A stretch of DNA of 39,819 nucleotides from Candidatus Desulfatibia vada (GCA_014383215.1 JACNIG010000447.1:1-39819); one strand, 5' to 3'; numbered from the stretch's first letter, positions 1-9,514 are shown. Numbers and translations: made by a program. The notes: generated from the letters alone by a model not told the origin.

Positions 1-413
1 ATTAAAGAGGGTTTTTCAATCCATCTCGAATTAAATACGTTTCAAATTATTAGAGAGTGTACGTTCCGGCAGAAACTATCGGAATGGGGGAAAACCGGGC
101 CGCGGGATGGAAGACAAAAGGAATTAAAAGGATTTTTTTAATCCTTTAGGAAGGAAATGGAATCAAATGGAAATTAAATCACAAAACATAATTAAATTGG
201 CAACATAAGTCTGACAGATCCGAGCTTGGCCCTGATTGAATATAGCTGAAAGATTATCAGATGGCGGAACATCCTCATCAGAAAACTTCAAAATGGGAGC
301 AAGGCCAAAGGGAATCGCATTTTACGTTTTGAGGCCCAATTTCTAATGTAGAAAAATGTGGAGTTCTAAAGATCCTTGAAGGCAAAATTGCGGATCAGAT
401 ATTTTTTAACACC
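1..413. other. Left-edge region without a recognisable gene
   Basis: I see no convincing reading frame on either strand here. The stretch is AT-rich. It contains one small palindrome at about 127-147 (AAAGGATT, a T-rich loop, then AATCCTTT) that could be a weak terminator. It lies downstream of the degraded toxin gene on the minus strand and may hold further decayed sequence from that locus. Confidence 0.4.
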
Positions 414-564
414 CTATCGATTTTTTCTAAACTCCCGCACATTTAACGCCTTCCATTCAAGCAGGGGATGTCTTCTGATACGATCCTGCAGATCCTCATC
501 GGCGGTCACTAATTCGGGGTTGATTTCTCCCTTGGATGATCAGCATTTCAGAGGATATCCTCAC
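414..564 (-). pseudogene. Relic of an AbiEii-type toxin gene (start and C-terminal tail only)
   Basis: Directly after the antitoxin gene, a GTG codon (564-562) overlaps the antitoxin stop as GTGA, the usual coupling in abiE operons. It begins a frame reading MRISSEML, which resembles the N-terminus of AbiEii nucleotidyltransferase toxins. After about ten codons that frame loses its sense. A second frame, open from 539 to a TAG at 416-414, reads like a protein tail: EINPELVTADEDLQDRI, then HPLLEWKALNVREFRKN. The simplest reading is an internal deletion that removed roughly the central 200 codons, including the nucleotidyltransferase motif (GS...D), and fused the two ends out of frame. The assignment to AbiEii rests on position, the GTGA overlap and a faint resemblance of both ends, so it is inference. 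It could instead be unrelated sequence that is open by chance. Confidence 0.45.
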
Positions 565-1367
565 CACGATTCCTCCCATGACCGACGGATGATTTCTTCG
601 GGAACAATCAGGTTCCAGGCTGAAACGAAGCGACCGAATTTCCGCCGGCTTCGCTCCATGTAGTGGGGTCGCCGCGGGCAAAGATCATGGAAAGTCTTTA
701 AATGTGTGTCTTCAACCATCAGAGATTCCCGGTGCTGTTCCAGGAAAAAACCCACTTTCGCGGCGGTAGTGGCGTTTTCCAAAAGCAATGTATATTCCGT
801 GACCTTATCGAGATCGAAATACTCAACGGTTTCCAAGGACCGCCATATTTCTTCCCAGCTTCCCGACAGGTCGGGACGGCTCAAGACATCCACGAAGGTC
901 CTCTCAAGCCCGGTTATGCGTATTGCCATTCCCGAACGATCGGCTTTTATCACGTCAAAAGATTCCGCCTTCTTTCGCAAGAGGGCCAGCGGAAATCTTG
1001 CCCCTTTGAACAAATGAGAGCGAAAGGTTATGAGGGGTATGGGTTTGCTGACGAGATAAGTGAAGTGTTCATACACTGAATAGGCCTTTCCATGAGCCTC
1101 CAGCGCCGTATGGTAAGCCAGAATAGCGTCTTTCGATATTCGGGCGGCAAGGAGGAATGGGTCTATGGGGAAGTTTTCCGGCGATGCCCCTGGGGGAACG
1201 GATGCATAGAGCCCACGGCGGACCCGGACAATATTACCCGCTTTCACATGGTAGGAAAGGAGAGACTCCTGGGTTCTTACGTTATGAGTTCCATCGGAAG
1301 ACAGAAAACCGGCAAAGTCCTCGACGGTAAAAACAGGATGTGTGTGGAAAAAAGCCCTCAACTTCAT
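561..1367 (-). CDS. AbiEi-family antitoxin / transcriptional regulator (type IV TA)
   Basis: A 268-residue protein of the AbiEi antitoxin type. Known family members are winged-helix DNA-binding proteins that repress their own operon and counteract the AbiEii nucleotidyltransferase toxin. The N-terminal 55 residues form a winged-helix-like unit (FTVEDFAGFL, then LLSYHVKAGNIVRVRRGLYA), with the wing tip 'RRGLYA' typical of the group. The middle carries the family-like segment ISKDAILAYHTALEAHG, followed by the C-terminal 'ITGLERTFVDVL' stretch. The ATG at 1367 lies downstream of two repeated promoter/operator units. The toxin that should follow is reduced to a fragment, so this is an orphan antitoxin. 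It may persist as a plain regulator, or protect against an AbiEii toxin encoded elsewhere or arriving on a mobile element. Family assignment is firm; present function is inference. Confidence 0.85.
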   Translation of the reverse strand: MKLRAFFHTHPVFTVEDFAGFLSSDGTHNVRTQESLLSYHVKAGNIVRVRRGLYASVPPGASPENFPIDPFLLAARISKDAILAYHTALEAHGKAYSVYEHFTYLVSKPIPLITFRSHLFKGARFPLALLRKKAESFDVIKADRSGMAIRITGLERTFVDVLSRPDLSGSWEEIWRSLETVEYFDLDKVTEYTLLLENATTAAKVGFFLEQHRESLMVEDTHLKTFHDLCPRRPHYMERSRRKFGRFVSAWNLIVPEEIIRRSWEESW

Positions 1368-1394
1368 TATCGATCACTTTTGACATTTATTCGT

Positions 1395-1436
1395 ATAACC
1401 CGCAATTATTTAACGTGTAACAAAATATATTGTCAA
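1395..1436 (-). promoter_or_regulatory. Proximal promoter/operator of the antitoxin gene
   Basis: On the minus strand TTGACA (1436-1431) is followed after 18 bases by TAAATA (1412-1407). A 26-bp sequence at 1395-1420, of the form ATAACCCGCAATT-N5-ACGTGT, covers the -10 box and is repeated upstream at 1482. A repressor site over the -10 fits the known autorepression of abiE operons by AbiEi. The -35 is a perfect match, the -10 is weak, and the operator role is inference. Confidence 0.55.
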
Positions 1437-1481
1437 GTCGATTCTTGAGACCCGCCAAACTTAAACTTGATTCAGATTGCC

Positions 1482-1523
1482 ATAACCCGCAATTTCTTTA
1501 CGTGTTATGAATAGAATCGTCAA
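1482..1523 (-). promoter_or_regulatory. Distal promoter/operator copy
   Basis: This is the second copy of the 26-bp repeat (1482-1507). It again overlaps a minus-strand promoter: TTGACG (1523-1518), a 17-base spacer and TAAAGA (1500-1495). Position and orientation relative to the repeat are the same as in the proximal copy, 87 bp away. Both units face the antitoxin gene, so the arrangement looks like a duplicated promoter with its operator. Confidence 0.5.
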
Positions 1524-1612
1524 GAATTTTCCAGACTGACCGTAAAAACGAGGCGCTCAACAAGGATTTCTACTTAATAAGGCGTAATGTGATTGTCGCT
1601 GTTAGACTTTGG

Positions 1613-2803
1613 CTAACGCCCCGTATCAATAAGTTCAGGCCTGCGGGCGTCCATCAACTGGAAGCCTTTAAACAGCAATCCTCCGCCAAGGGCGATAAAG
1701 CCGCTGATAAAAAATAACATGAAAGAACCCAGGCTTTCAAAAAAAAGGCCGCTGATAAAAAAACCGACCATCAAGCCCAGCCCGTAGGTTACGGCGTTAT
1801 TGACAGCCTGCCCCAAAGTTTTGGCCTCAGCCGGTGTCAGCGAATCGATGTAAAGAATACTGGCTACATGAAACGTGCCGTAACTAAAGGCATGCAGCAA
1901 CTGCAGTAGCAGGATTGCCGCCGGTGATTTTGCAAAAAAAAGTGCAAACCATCTGAGCGCCGCCACCATGAACGAAAAGACCAGAACATTTTCCATGGAA
2001 AAGCGCTTGAATATCCGGTCCGATTTGATCATAATCAGAATTTCGGAGATCGTCGCCAGAGCCCAGGCAATACCTATAAATGTTTTGCCGTAGCCCATAT
2101 CTTCAAGATGGATGGAAAAGAAACCATAATAGGTTCCGTGGCTTGCAAGCATTAAAAAAGCACAGAACAGAAAAACGATAACGCGCCTTTTAACAAGTAC
2201 CTTGGCTTTAATAGTAAATGATGCATAGTTTTTTATCCGTATGCCGGGAACTTTGATGGAAATAGCGGCTTGAATCAAAGACCCTAAAAAAATAAGGCCG
2301 ATAATTATGTCTATGGAGTACAAGTCGATGACTCGGCCGAGCACAACGACCGTGATGACAAAGGCCAGGGAGCCCCACACCCGGAGCCGGCCGTAGCTTT
2401 TCTTCTCCTCGCCCAGCACATCCATGGTAAACGCTTCCAGAAAAGATATGATCGGCGCATAAAAAAGAGCGTAAAAAACAGTAATGGCCAGCATGCTCCA
2501 GAAATCGGTGGAAAAAAAGAACAAAGCCCATATCGCTGTACTGACAAAACTACATAGAATATACAGCGGTTTCCGGATTTGAAAGCGGTCTGCCAGAACG
2601 CTCCAGATGAGAGCGAACAGAATCATGACAACAGACCTTAAAGCCGAGAGACTGCCGATTTGAAAACCGCTGAAATCGAGATGGTAGCAGTATAGATTAA
2701 AATAGGGCAAAAAAATGCCCATAACGCCGAAGTATAAAAAGTACTGGGAACCGATAACAAATTTGAATGCATGTTTGGAAGCTTTATCCATAGTCCGTGT
2801 CAT
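1613..2803 (-). CDS. Major facilitator superfamily permease, PPP/LacY-like (MFS_1-like) family
   Basis: A 12-transmembrane-segment permease of about 396 residues. The N-terminal stretch QYFLYFGVMGIFLPYFNLYC, then 'GFQIGSLSALRSV' and 'WSVLADRFQIRKPLYI' (the DRF-x2-RK loop after the second helix), match the phenylpropionate/nucleoside/lactose-permease branch of MFS. The substrate cannot be told from sequence. Members of this branch in Desulfobacterota are mostly uncharacterised. The first ATG (2803) is used; a TTG at 2827 and another ATG at 2791 are possible, and none has a clear ribosome binding site. The gene stands alone, divergent from hsp20 across about 140 bp. Its stop lies about 90 bp beyond the antitoxin promoter region. 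Confidence 0.8.
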   Translation of the reverse strand: MTRTMDKASKHAFKFVIGSQYFLYFGVMGIFLPYFNLYCYHLDFSGFQIGSLSALRSVVMILFALIWSVLADRFQIRKPLYILCSFVSTAIWALFFFSTDFWSMLAITVFYALFYAPIISFLEAFTMDVLGEEKKSYGRLRVWGSLAFVITVVVLGRVIDLYSIDIIIGLIFLGSLIQAAISIKVPGIRIKNYASFTIKAKVLVKRRVIVFLFCAFLMLASHGTYYGFFSIHLEDMGYGKTFIGIAWALATISEILIMIKSDRIFKRFSMENVLVFSFMVAALRWFALFFAKSPAAILLLQLLHAFSYGTFHVASILYIDSLTPAEAKTLGQAVNNAVTYGLGLMVGFFISGLFFESLGSFMLFFISGFIALGGGLLFKGFQLMDARRPELIDTGR

Positions 2804-2943
2804 ACGGCATTTGCCGGCAAAATACAATCTGGTTAGATTTTCTTTACAAATTCCTGTAATAGTGATAGTTTATTGCAACGTTTAACGAGTTTGACGGAGG
2901 CAAGAGTAACACAGCTATCAGCATCAAAATGCAGGAGCCCCAA

Positions 2944-3390
2944 ATGGACTACATTAAAATTAGATTCACTAAAGACGTTGACCGGCCCGGTTCTGAGTTC
3001 GAAAAAACCTTTGAGGAGATGTTTAGAGCGATCAATCCCATGTTCACCCTTTCAGAAAGGACATGGAAACCTCAAATGGACATCTATGAAACCCCGGATG
3101 AGATCATAATTCTGGCAGAAATGGCCGGGGTTAAAAAAGAGAATCTCGAACTGGAAATCAGCAGTAAAGCCGTCAGGATTTATGGTAATCGCACGGAATT
3201 CCCCAAGATAGAAAACGCCACCTACAGGCTGGCAGAAATCCAGTACGGCCAATTTGAGCGTATCCTGTTTCTCCCGGCTCCTATTGATCCTGAAGTGGTG
3301 TCGGCGTCCTATTCAAACGGCTTTCTCCAGGTCCGTCTTGCCAAACTTATGCTTAATAAAACCCACAAAGTGCAGATTACAGACGGATAA
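2944..3390 (+). CDS. Small heat-shock protein, Hsp20/alpha-crystallin family
   Basis: A 148-residue holdase-type chaperone that binds unfolding proteins without ATP. The alpha-crystallin domain spans roughly residues 44-140: 'DIYETPDEIIILAEMAGV', a beta-strand pair around 'LELEISSKAVRIYG', 'GQFERILFLPAPIDPEVV' and the signature 'YSNGFLQVRL'. A short C-terminal 'VQI' resembles the IxI motif used in oligomer assembly. The start is set at ATG 2944 because AGGAG (2933-2937) lies six bases before it; the upstream ATG at 2929 would place that sequence inside the gene. It sits about 100 bp before lon, so chaperone and protease may be expressed together. No CIRCE element was seen. Confidence 0.9.
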   Translation: MDYIKIRFTKDVDRPGSEFEKTFEEMFRAINPMFTLSERTWKPQMDIYETPDEIIILAEMAGVKKENLELEISSKAVRIYGNRTEFPKIENATYRLAEIQYGQFERILFLPAPIDPEVVSASYSNGFLQVRLAKLMLNKTHKVQITDG

Positions 3391-3401
3391 TTGTAAAGAA
3401 T

Positions 3402-3426
3402 CCTGGCCCTGAGGACCAGGCTTTTC
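3402..3426 (+). terminator. Weak stem-loop between hsp20 and lon
   Basis: CCTGG (3402-3406) and CCAGG (3416-3420) form a five-base-pair stem with a nine-base loop, followed by CTTTTC. The stem is short and the T-run poor, so it may attenuate rather than end transcription into lon. Confidence 0.3.
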
Positions 3427-3494
3427 AGGACTAAATAAATGCCGCCGGATACTGGTAAAAAGGCTGTTTTCAGAAACAGACTCAGGAGGTAAAT

Positions 3495-5843
3495 ATGACC
3501 CAGCAGCAGTCGCCCATAGCTTTCAGCGCGAAGAAAATGCCCAAAATTTTGCCCATTCTGCCTTTGTTTGATGTCGCACTTTTCCCTAAAATGGTCCTGC
3601 CCCTGGTTGTCATGCAGAACGTGTCAATTCAACTCGTCGACGAAGCCATGTCACAGAATCGAATTATAGGGCTTATCGTCTCAAAAGAACCGATCAAAGA
3701 AAACGGTTACACACCTAAAGACCTATACACCGTGGGTACCAGCGCTATGATCCTTAAAATGGCAAAAACTGAGGACGACAAAACCCAGCTGCTGGTTCAG
3801 GGCTTAGGCAGATTTAAGGTGCAAAAGTATATCAAAGGCAAGCCGTATCTCCAGGCCCAGGTGGAACATGTTGAGAGCATTGAAAAAATTGACAAGAAAC
3901 TCCAGGCCTTGGTGGCCAATTTGATCAGTCAGTTTTCTCGAGTTGCCGATCTTTCTCCCGGCTTGCCCCCGGAAATCGCCGTCATGGCCAAGACAATACA
4001 AGAACCCGGCATACTGGCCGACATGATCACTTCTACAATCAATTCCAGCCTTAAGGAGAAGCAGACCGTTTTGGAAATGCTCAATGTAAAAAAGCGATTA
4101 CAAGAAGTTACCCGACTGGTTAACTATCAGCTGGAAGTGCTGGAGCTCGGCAACAAGATCCAATCTCAGGTAAAAGGAGACATGGACAAACGGCAAAGAG
4201 AATATTTTCTGCGCGAACAGCTCAAGGCGATTAAGGAAGAGCTTGGTGAAAAGGATCAGGCCACGGTTGAAGTCGACGACTACCGGGCAAAAATCGAGGA
4301 AAAAAATCTTCCCGAAGAAGCCCGTAAAGAGGCTGAGCGTGAACTCGACCGCCTGGCCCGCATGCATCCCTCTTCGGCCGAATACACGGTGGCCTCAACC
4401 TATTTGGACTGGCTGACGGCGCTTCCATGGCATGCAAGCACCACCGACAACCTGGACATCAAAAAGGCCCGCAAAATTCTGGATTACGACCATTTCGGTC
4501 TTGCAAAGGTCAAGAAACGAATTCTGGAATACCTGGCCGTACGCAAGCTGAAGCCGGAGTCAAAGGGCCCGATTCTATGTTTTGCCGGCCCGCCCGGTAC
4601 CGGCAAAACATCCTTGGGGCGCTCCATCGCCCGGGCTCTGGGACGCCAGTTTTTCCGTATCTCTCTGGGGGGTGTCAGGGATGAGGCTGAAATCAGAGGA
4701 CATCGGCGCACCTATGTCGGGGCTCTTCCCGGACGGATAATCCAGGGAATCCGGCGATCCGGATCAAATAATCCGGTTTTTATGCTGGACGAAATCGACA
4801 AGGTAGGCAGCGATTTTCGCGGAGATCCTTCATCCGCCCTGCTGGAGGTACTGGATCCCGAGCAGAACTTTTCGTTTTCAGATCACTATCTGGATGTCCC
4901 TTTTGACCTGTCCAAGGTAATGTTTATCACCACGGCCAATATCCTCGATCCCATCCCTCCTGCTCTGCGGGACAGAATGGAAGTATTGATGCTTTTAGGC
5001 TACACGCTGGATGAAAAAATCAAAATCGCCAACCGCTACCTCATCCCCCGCCAGCGGGAAGCCCATGGCCTCAAAGCGAGCCAGATATCTTTCACCAAAG
5101 GCACGGTGAAATATATCGTTGCCGGTTATACCCGCGAGGCGGGCTTAAGAAATCTTGAGCGGGAAATAGCGAACATTTGCCGCGGAGTAGCTGCCAAAAT
5201 TGCAGAAGGTATTGAAGCTTCCGTTAAAATAAAGATAGAAAAAGTTTCCGAGTATCTTGGCCCCGTAAAAATGACATCCGAGGCCAAGGATAGAATCTCT
5301 ACGCCCGGCGTGGCCATGGGGCTTGCCTGGACTCAGACCGGCGGCGAGCTGCTCTTCATAGAAGCCACTGCCATGCCGGGGAATAAGGGGCTGACTCTGA
5401 CCGGTCAATTAGGAGATGTCATGAAGGAATCGGCAACGGCAGCCTTGAGCTTCATTCGAAGCAACGCAGCCTCTTTTGGGATTTCTGAAGATTATTTTCA
5501 AAAGCATGATATTCATATTCATGTGCCGGCCGGTGCCATCCCCAAAGACGGTCCTTCCGCCGGTGTCACCATGTTAACGGCCTTGACTTCCCTTTTTACC
5601 AATCAAACCATTAAAAAAGATCTTGCCATGACCGGTGAAATTACATTAAGGGGGCAGGTCCTGCCGGTCGGCGGTATCAAAGAAAAAGTTCTGGCCGCCC
5701 ACCGGGCAGGCATTAAAACGCTTATTCTTCCAAAATGGAATGAGAAAGATCTGGAGGATATACCCCAAGAAGTTCGGGATAAAATCGAATTTCACTTCGT
5801 CGACAAAATGAAGAATGTCTTAAATATCGCATTTAAAACCTAA
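3495..5843 (+). CDS. lon: ATP-dependent protease La (Lon)
   Basis: A 782-residue cytoplasmic AAA+ serine protease that degrades misfolded and regulatory proteins. Domain order is complete. The N-terminal substrate-binding LON domain spans about 15-210 and a coiled helical region about 211-310. The AAA+ module has Walker A GPPGTGKT (365-372), Walker B VFMLDEID (428-435) and 'RDRMEVL' near 492. The C-terminal protease domain has the Ser-Lys dyad at S688 (KDGPSAG) and K731 (GGIKEKVL). Length is normal for bacterial LonA. The ATG is preceded by AGGAGG about seven bases upstream. Lon follows hsp20, and rlpA starts six bases after its stop, suggesting read-through into the cell-envelope gene. Confidence 0.98.
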   Translation: MTQQQSPIAFSAKKMPKILPILPLFDVALFPKMVLPLVVMQNVSIQLVDEAMSQNRIIGLIVSKEPIKENGYTPKDLYTVGTSAMILKMAKTEDDKTQLLVQGLGRFKVQKYIKGKPYLQAQVEHVESIEKIDKKLQALVANLISQFSRVADLSPGLPPEIAVMAKTIQEPGILADMITSTINSSLKEKQTVLEMLNVKKRLQEVTRLVNYQLEVLELGNKIQSQVKGDMDKRQREYFLREQLKAIKEELGEKDQATVEVDDYRAKIEEKNLPEEARKEAERELDRLARMHPSSAEYTVASTYLDWLTALPWHASTTDNLDIKKARKILDYDHFGLAKVKKRILEYLAVRKLKPESKGPILCFAGPPGTGKTSLGRSIARALGRQFFRISLGGVRDEAEIRGHRRTYVGALPGRIIQGIRRSGSNNPVFMLDEIDKVGSDFRGDPSSALLEVLDPEQNFSFSDHYLDVPFDLSKVMFITTANILDPIPPALRDRMEVLMLLGYTLDEKIKIANRYLIPRQREAHGLKASQISFTKGTVKYIVAGYTREAGLRNLEREIANICRGVAAKIAEGIEASVKIKIEKVSEYLGPVKMTSEAKDRISTPGVAMGLAWTQTGGELLFIEATAMPGNKGLTLTGQLGDVMKESATAALSFIRSNAASFGISEDYFQKHDIHIHVPAGAIPKDGPSAGVTMLTALTSLFTNQTIKKDLAMTGEITLRGQVLPVGGIKEKVLAAHRAGIKTLILPKWNEKDLEDIPQEVRDKIEFHFVDKMKNVLNIAFKT

Positions 5844-5849
5844 TAAATT

Positions 5850-6626
5850 ATGATGGCTTTTAAGTCAGGAAAGACAACCTTTCTTGTAAATATCTTTCTT
5901 ATAGTTGTTTGCGGTCTGCTTCTGCTTTTAATTTTCGGTTGTTCAACGCCCGGCCCCCCTCCAACGCCACGGGGACACCCCAAGCCTTACCGTATTGGTA
6001 AAAACTGGTACCGGCCGTTGCCCCACGCTCAGGATTTCAGGCAGCGTGGCAAAGCATCCTGGTACGGCAAAAAATTTCACGGCCGGAAAACGGCCAACGG
6101 CGAGATTTATAATATGTATGCTATGACTGCTGCCCACAAAACCCTGCCCCTCGGCACTTACGTCAGAGTGGAAAATCTTAACAACAATAAAAAAATCGAG
6201 GTGCGTATCAACGACCGGGGGCCTTTTGTTCGTGGCAGAATCATCGACCTTTCCTATACAGGGGCGAAAAAACTGGGTGTAGTGGGCCCGGGCACAGCTC
6301 CGGTTGAAGTCGTGGCCCTCGGTACCGCCTCAAAAACGAAAACGCCGGGCAATAGCGGCCGATCATATGTCCCCATAGACTATTACAAGGGAAATTTTAC
6401 CGTGCAGGTGGGCGCTTTCAGCGACCGCAAAAATGCCGAAAGATTGCAGCAAAAACTTGATAAGGAGTATAAAGGTGCCCATATTGCCGCCTATAATGAC
6501 GGCAATGCGACCTTGTACAGGGTGCGGGTGGGCCGGTGTTCAACCCTGGAGCAAGCCGAAAAATATGAAGAAATCATGATTCAAAGAGGATTTGAGGACG
6601 CTTTTGCCATCGCCGAAGACCAGTAA
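5850..6626 (+). CDS. rlpA: RlpA-like septal ring lytic transglycosylase lipoprotein with SPOR domain
   Basis: A 258-residue envelope lipoprotein. The first 30 residues form a signal peptide ending in a lipobox-like 'LIFGC', with C31 as the probable lipidated cysteine. A double-psi beta-barrel follows (about 65-157: GKASWYGKKFHGRKTANGE, 'AAHKTLPLGTYVRV', 'RINDRGPF' with D122, 'IDLSYTGAKKLG'). A C-terminal SPOR domain (about 182-255: 'FTVQVGAFSDRKNAERL', 'LYRVRVGRC') binds denuded peptidoglycan at division sites. Some RlpA proteins cleave denuded glycan strands; activity here is inferred from family. It starts six bases after lon without a strong ribosome binding site, which suggests coupling. 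Confidence 0.92.
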   Translation: MMAFKSGKTTFLVNIFLIVVCGLLLLLIFGCSTPGPPPTPRGHPKPYRIGKNWYRPLPHAQDFRQRGKASWYGKKFHGRKTANGEIYNMYAMTAAHKTLPLGTYVRVENLNNNKKIEVRINDRGPFVRGRIIDLSYTGAKKLGVVGPGTAPVEVVALGTASKTKTPGNSGRSYVPIDYYKGNFTVQVGAFSDRKNAERLQQKLDKEYKGAHIAAYNDGNATLYRVRVGRCSTLEQAEKYEEIMIQRGFEDAFAIAEDQ

Positions 6627-6644
6627 AAGTTTGGAAAAAAACTA

Positions 6645-7220
6645 ATGGATCAAGAAAAAATATCCCCAAAGGTTGTTTTTCTGGATAGGGACGGTGTTAT
6701 CAATCGGGATTCTTCTAATTACATCAAAAGCTGGCCGGAATTCGAATTTATTCCCGGAAGCATGGAGGCCATAAGACAACTGACGCTGAAAGGATTTGTA
6801 ATAATCATTATTACGAATCAATCGGTGATCAACCGCAACATGGTATCTAAAAAGGATCTGGAACATATTCACACTATGATGAAGACAGACATTCGGTCCC
6901 ATGGAGGAGAGATTAAAGACATCTTTTTTTGTCCCCATATTCCCAAAGATCAATGTGACTGCCGCAAACCGGAGCCGGGATTAATTTATCAGGCCGCACA
7001 AAAGCATCAGGTAGATATTAAAGCGGCGGTCATGGTCGGCGACAGCACCAAGGATATTGAGTGTGCCCGCAACGCCGGATGCAAGCATACAGTTCTGGTC
7101 CAAACCGGCAACGGAGCAGCAGCTGAAAAAATTCTTAAAGCCAAAAAGATATTCCCGGATTTTGTGGCCCGGGATCTTCTCCATGCCACCGAATGGATAT
7201 TAGCCATCCATGAGAACTAA
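6645..7220 (+). CDS. gmhB: HAD-superfamily phosphatase, D-glycero-D-manno-heptose-1,7-bisphosphate 7-phosphatase type
   Basis: A 191-residue HAD-IIIA hydrolase. The catalytic motif FLDRDGVIN gives nucleophile D14 and acid/base D16; 'TNQS' (57-60) is motif II and 'MVGDSTKDI' (about 130-138) motif IV. A zinc-binding loop typical of GmhB is present at C96, H98, C104 and C106. The expected role is removal of the 7-phosphate from heptose bisphosphate in lipopolysaccharide core precursor synthesis. Some relatives act on histidinol phosphate, so the substrate is family inference. No other heptose genes lie nearby. Its last codons overlap the start of recD2 by 11 bases. Confidence 0.88.
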   Translation: MDQEKISPKVVFLDRDGVINRDSSNYIKSWPEFEFIPGSMEAIRQLTLKGFVIIIITNQSVINRNMVSKKDLEHIHTMMKTDIRSHGGEIKDIFFCPHIPKDQCDCRKPEPGLIYQAAQKHQVDIKAAVMVGDSTKDIECARNAGCKHTVLVQTGNGAAAEKILKAKKIFPDFVARDLLHATEWILAIHEN

Positions 7221-9402
7221 CTTATCCGGCCCCTTAACAACCCTTGAGGGCCGTCTTGAAAGAATCACCTATTATAACGAAGAGAACCACTATACCATCG
7301 CCAGATTAAAGACCGACTCTACCCAAACTCTTGTGACGGTTGTCGGTTACATGCCGGCTGTCAGTCCGGGTGAAGCCCTTAAAATCAAAGGCACCTGGGA
7401 GACCCATCCCAGATACGGCCAGCAGCTTAAAATTCAGTCCTATGAAGTAACCCTGCCGGCGTCTGTTGACGGCATAAAGAATTACCTGAGATCAGGCTTT
7501 ATAAGGGGAATCGGCCCTGCAATGGCGGATAAGCTGGTTAATCACTTTAAGGAACACACCCTCGAAGTTATCGAAAAAAATCCGTCAAAACTGCTGGAAG
7601 TTTCAGGTATCGGGAGAAGCAAAGCCGCTTCAATAACCCAAGCCTGGAAGGAACAGCATGCGGTTCGGGGCCTTATGCAGTTTCTGCAGGAATATGGGGT
7701 CAATACGTCCTATAGTGGGAAAATACTCAAAGCATACGGCCTGGATGCGGTCAATGCCATCCAAAGTAATCCATATCGCATGGCGGTTGATATACCCGGA
7801 ATCGGTTTTCATTTAGCGGATACCATTGCATTGAAAATGGGTGCCGCTGAAGACGAGCCTGCCAGAATCAAAGCCTGTATTATCTTTCAAATGCTACAGT
7901 TCGCTGATGATGGGCACATTTTTGCTTATGAGGATGAGCTGCTGCAAATCTGCGCCAAGCTTCTTAAGATTGAAAGCGAAAATATCAAATCTATCCTCGC
8001 AGTTCTTGCAGATGAAAAAGAGATCGTTGTGGAGAAAATGCCTCAAGATCCTGATGCAACGATCATTTACACCAAAGCGCTTCACGAGGCAGAAACCGGT
8101 ATTGCCAACAGGCTGCAAGCCATGTTGTCCGTGCCCGTAACAACCGCTGCCCTTGATCAGGAGCAGATTACGACGGAAATTGTAGAAAAGCTCGCCATTA
8201 AACCTTCTTCCGAGCAGCTCAGCGTCCTGGAAGAGATCCTTTCCCACCGGGTTTCCATTATTACCGGGGGTCCCGGAACCGGCAAAACGACCCTGATCAG
8301 ATCGGTTACCGCTATATTTGAAAGCATGGGCAAAGCGATCCTGTTAGCGGCGCCTACCGGACGGGCAGCCCGCCGTCTGTCAGAGGTTACCCGCAGAAAA
8401 GCGTCTACCATTCACAAACTTTTAGGATACAATTTTAACATCAACCTTTTTGAAAAGAATCAGGACAATCCTCTGGATGCAGATGCACTAATTGTCGACG
8501 AAGCCTCCATGGTGGACACTGCGCTGATGTTTCATCTGTTGAAAGCGCTTCCAATGACATCAACGCTAATTCTGGTTGGTGATATTTTCCAGCTTCCGTC
8601 GGTCGGGCCCGGCAATGTTCTTGCGGATATGATCGCATCAAAAAGAATACGTACATTCGAGCTAAAAAAGATTTTCAGGCAGGCCAAAGAGAGCCCCATT
8701 GTTCTCAATGCCCATAAGGTTCGCCGTGGGGAAACACCCGACCTGACAAGTATCGACAACACGGAAGGCCTCTCCGAATTCTACTTCATCGAACAGCGCA
8801 ACCCTGACAAGGTGCTAAAGACAATCGTTGAATTATGTAGCGAAAGAATTCCCCGGCGATATAAATTTGATCACGTGAATGATGTTCAGGTTTTAACGCC
8901 CATGCACAAAGGTGTCGTGGGTACAATTAACCTGAACCAGGTGCTTCAAAAGGTGCTGAACCCGAGCCCGGCGGACACCAAAGCCAAAGGCATCGGTTTC
9001 AGGTCGGATGATAAAGTCATGCATTTGAAGAACAACTATCAGAAAGAAGTCTTTAACGGCGATATCGGAACCGTCATATCGGTTGACGCGGAACAAAAAC
9101 AACTGTCCGTAGACTACTATGGAAGACCCGTTAATTACGATTTTGCAGAACTGGATGAACTATCCCTGGCATACGCCATATCAGTACATAAATCCCAGGG
9201 TTCGGAATATCCTGCCGTGATTGTACCCATTTTGACACAACATTTTTTTCTTCTCCAACGCAACCTGCTTTACACGGCTATTACGCGAGGTGCAAAACTG
9301 GTAATCCTGATCGGTACCCAAAAAGCCCTGACAATTGCCCTAAAAAACAACAAACCCCACAAGCGTCTTACAGGTCTTGCTTTCAAGCTTCAGGACGGCT
9401 AA
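7210..9402 (+). CDS. recD2: RecD2-type DNA helicase (RecD/TraA family, RecBC-independent)
   Basis: A 730-residue 5'-3' superfamily 1B helicase. A RecD2-type N-terminal extension comes first: an OB-like segment (about 10-80), then helix-hairpin-helix repeats ('GFIRGIGPAMADKLV', 'LLEVSGIGRSKAASI', 'DIPGIGFHLADTIALKMG'). The helicase core has Walker A GGPGTGKT (353-360), motif Ia 'APTGRAARRL' (381-390), Walker B 'LIVDEASMVD', 'VGDIFQLPSVGPG', 'AISVHKSQGSEYPAVI' and the C-terminal 'NLLYTAITRGAKLVIL'. This architecture occurs in bacteria without RecBCD partners and is tied to tolerance of DNA damage. The start overlaps the preceding phosphatase gene, so the two are translationally coupled, although their roles are unrelated. 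Confidence 0.95.
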   Translation: MRTNLSGPLTTLEGRLERITYYNEENHYTIARLKTDSTQTLVTVVGYMPAVSPGEALKIKGTWETHPRYGQQLKIQSYEVTLPASVDGIKNYLRSGFIRGIGPAMADKLVNHFKEHTLEVIEKNPSKLLEVSGIGRSKAASITQAWKEQHAVRGLMQFLQEYGVNTSYSGKILKAYGLDAVNAIQSNPYRMAVDIPGIGFHLADTIALKMGAAEDEPARIKACIIFQMLQFADDGHIFAYEDELLQICAKLLKIESENIKSILAVLADEKEIVVEKMPQDPDATIIYTKALHEAETGIANRLQAMLSVPVTTAALDQEQITTEIVEKLAIKPSSEQLSVLEEILSHRVSIITGGPGTGKTTLIRSVTAIFESMGKAILLAAPTGRAARRLSEVTRRKASTIHKLLGYNFNINLFEKNQDNPLDADALIVDEASMVDTALMFHLLKALPMTSTLILVGDIFQLPSVGPGNVLADMIASKRIRTFELKKIFRQAKESPIVLNAHKVRRGETPDLTSIDNTEGLSEFYFIEQRNPDKVLKTIVELCSERIPRRYKFDHVNDVQVLTPMHKGVVGTINLNQVLQKVLNPSPADTKAKGIGFRSDDKVMHLKNNYQKEVFNGDIGTVISVDAEQKQLSVDYYGRPVNYDFAELDELSLAYAISVHKSQGSEYPAVIVPILTQHFFLLQRNLLYTAITRGAKLVILIGTQKALTIALKNNKPHKRLTGLAFKLQDG

Positions 9403-9514
9403 CCCGGATATTCCTTGACAATCCTCATTGTATCAATTACTTAAATCCCAACTTTTGAGCCAGAATGGCAATTTCAAGAATATATTTATAATACATCTAT
9501 TTAGGAGATTTCTA

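Noticed and set aside
376-663. Open frame on the plus strand across the antitoxin/toxin relic
   Set aside because: It is antisense to the antitoxin gene end, and its product has no coding character.
2860-2943. CIRCE or sigma-32 promoter before hsp20-lon
   Set aside because: No CIRCE inverted repeat and no convincing sigma-32 boxes were seen.
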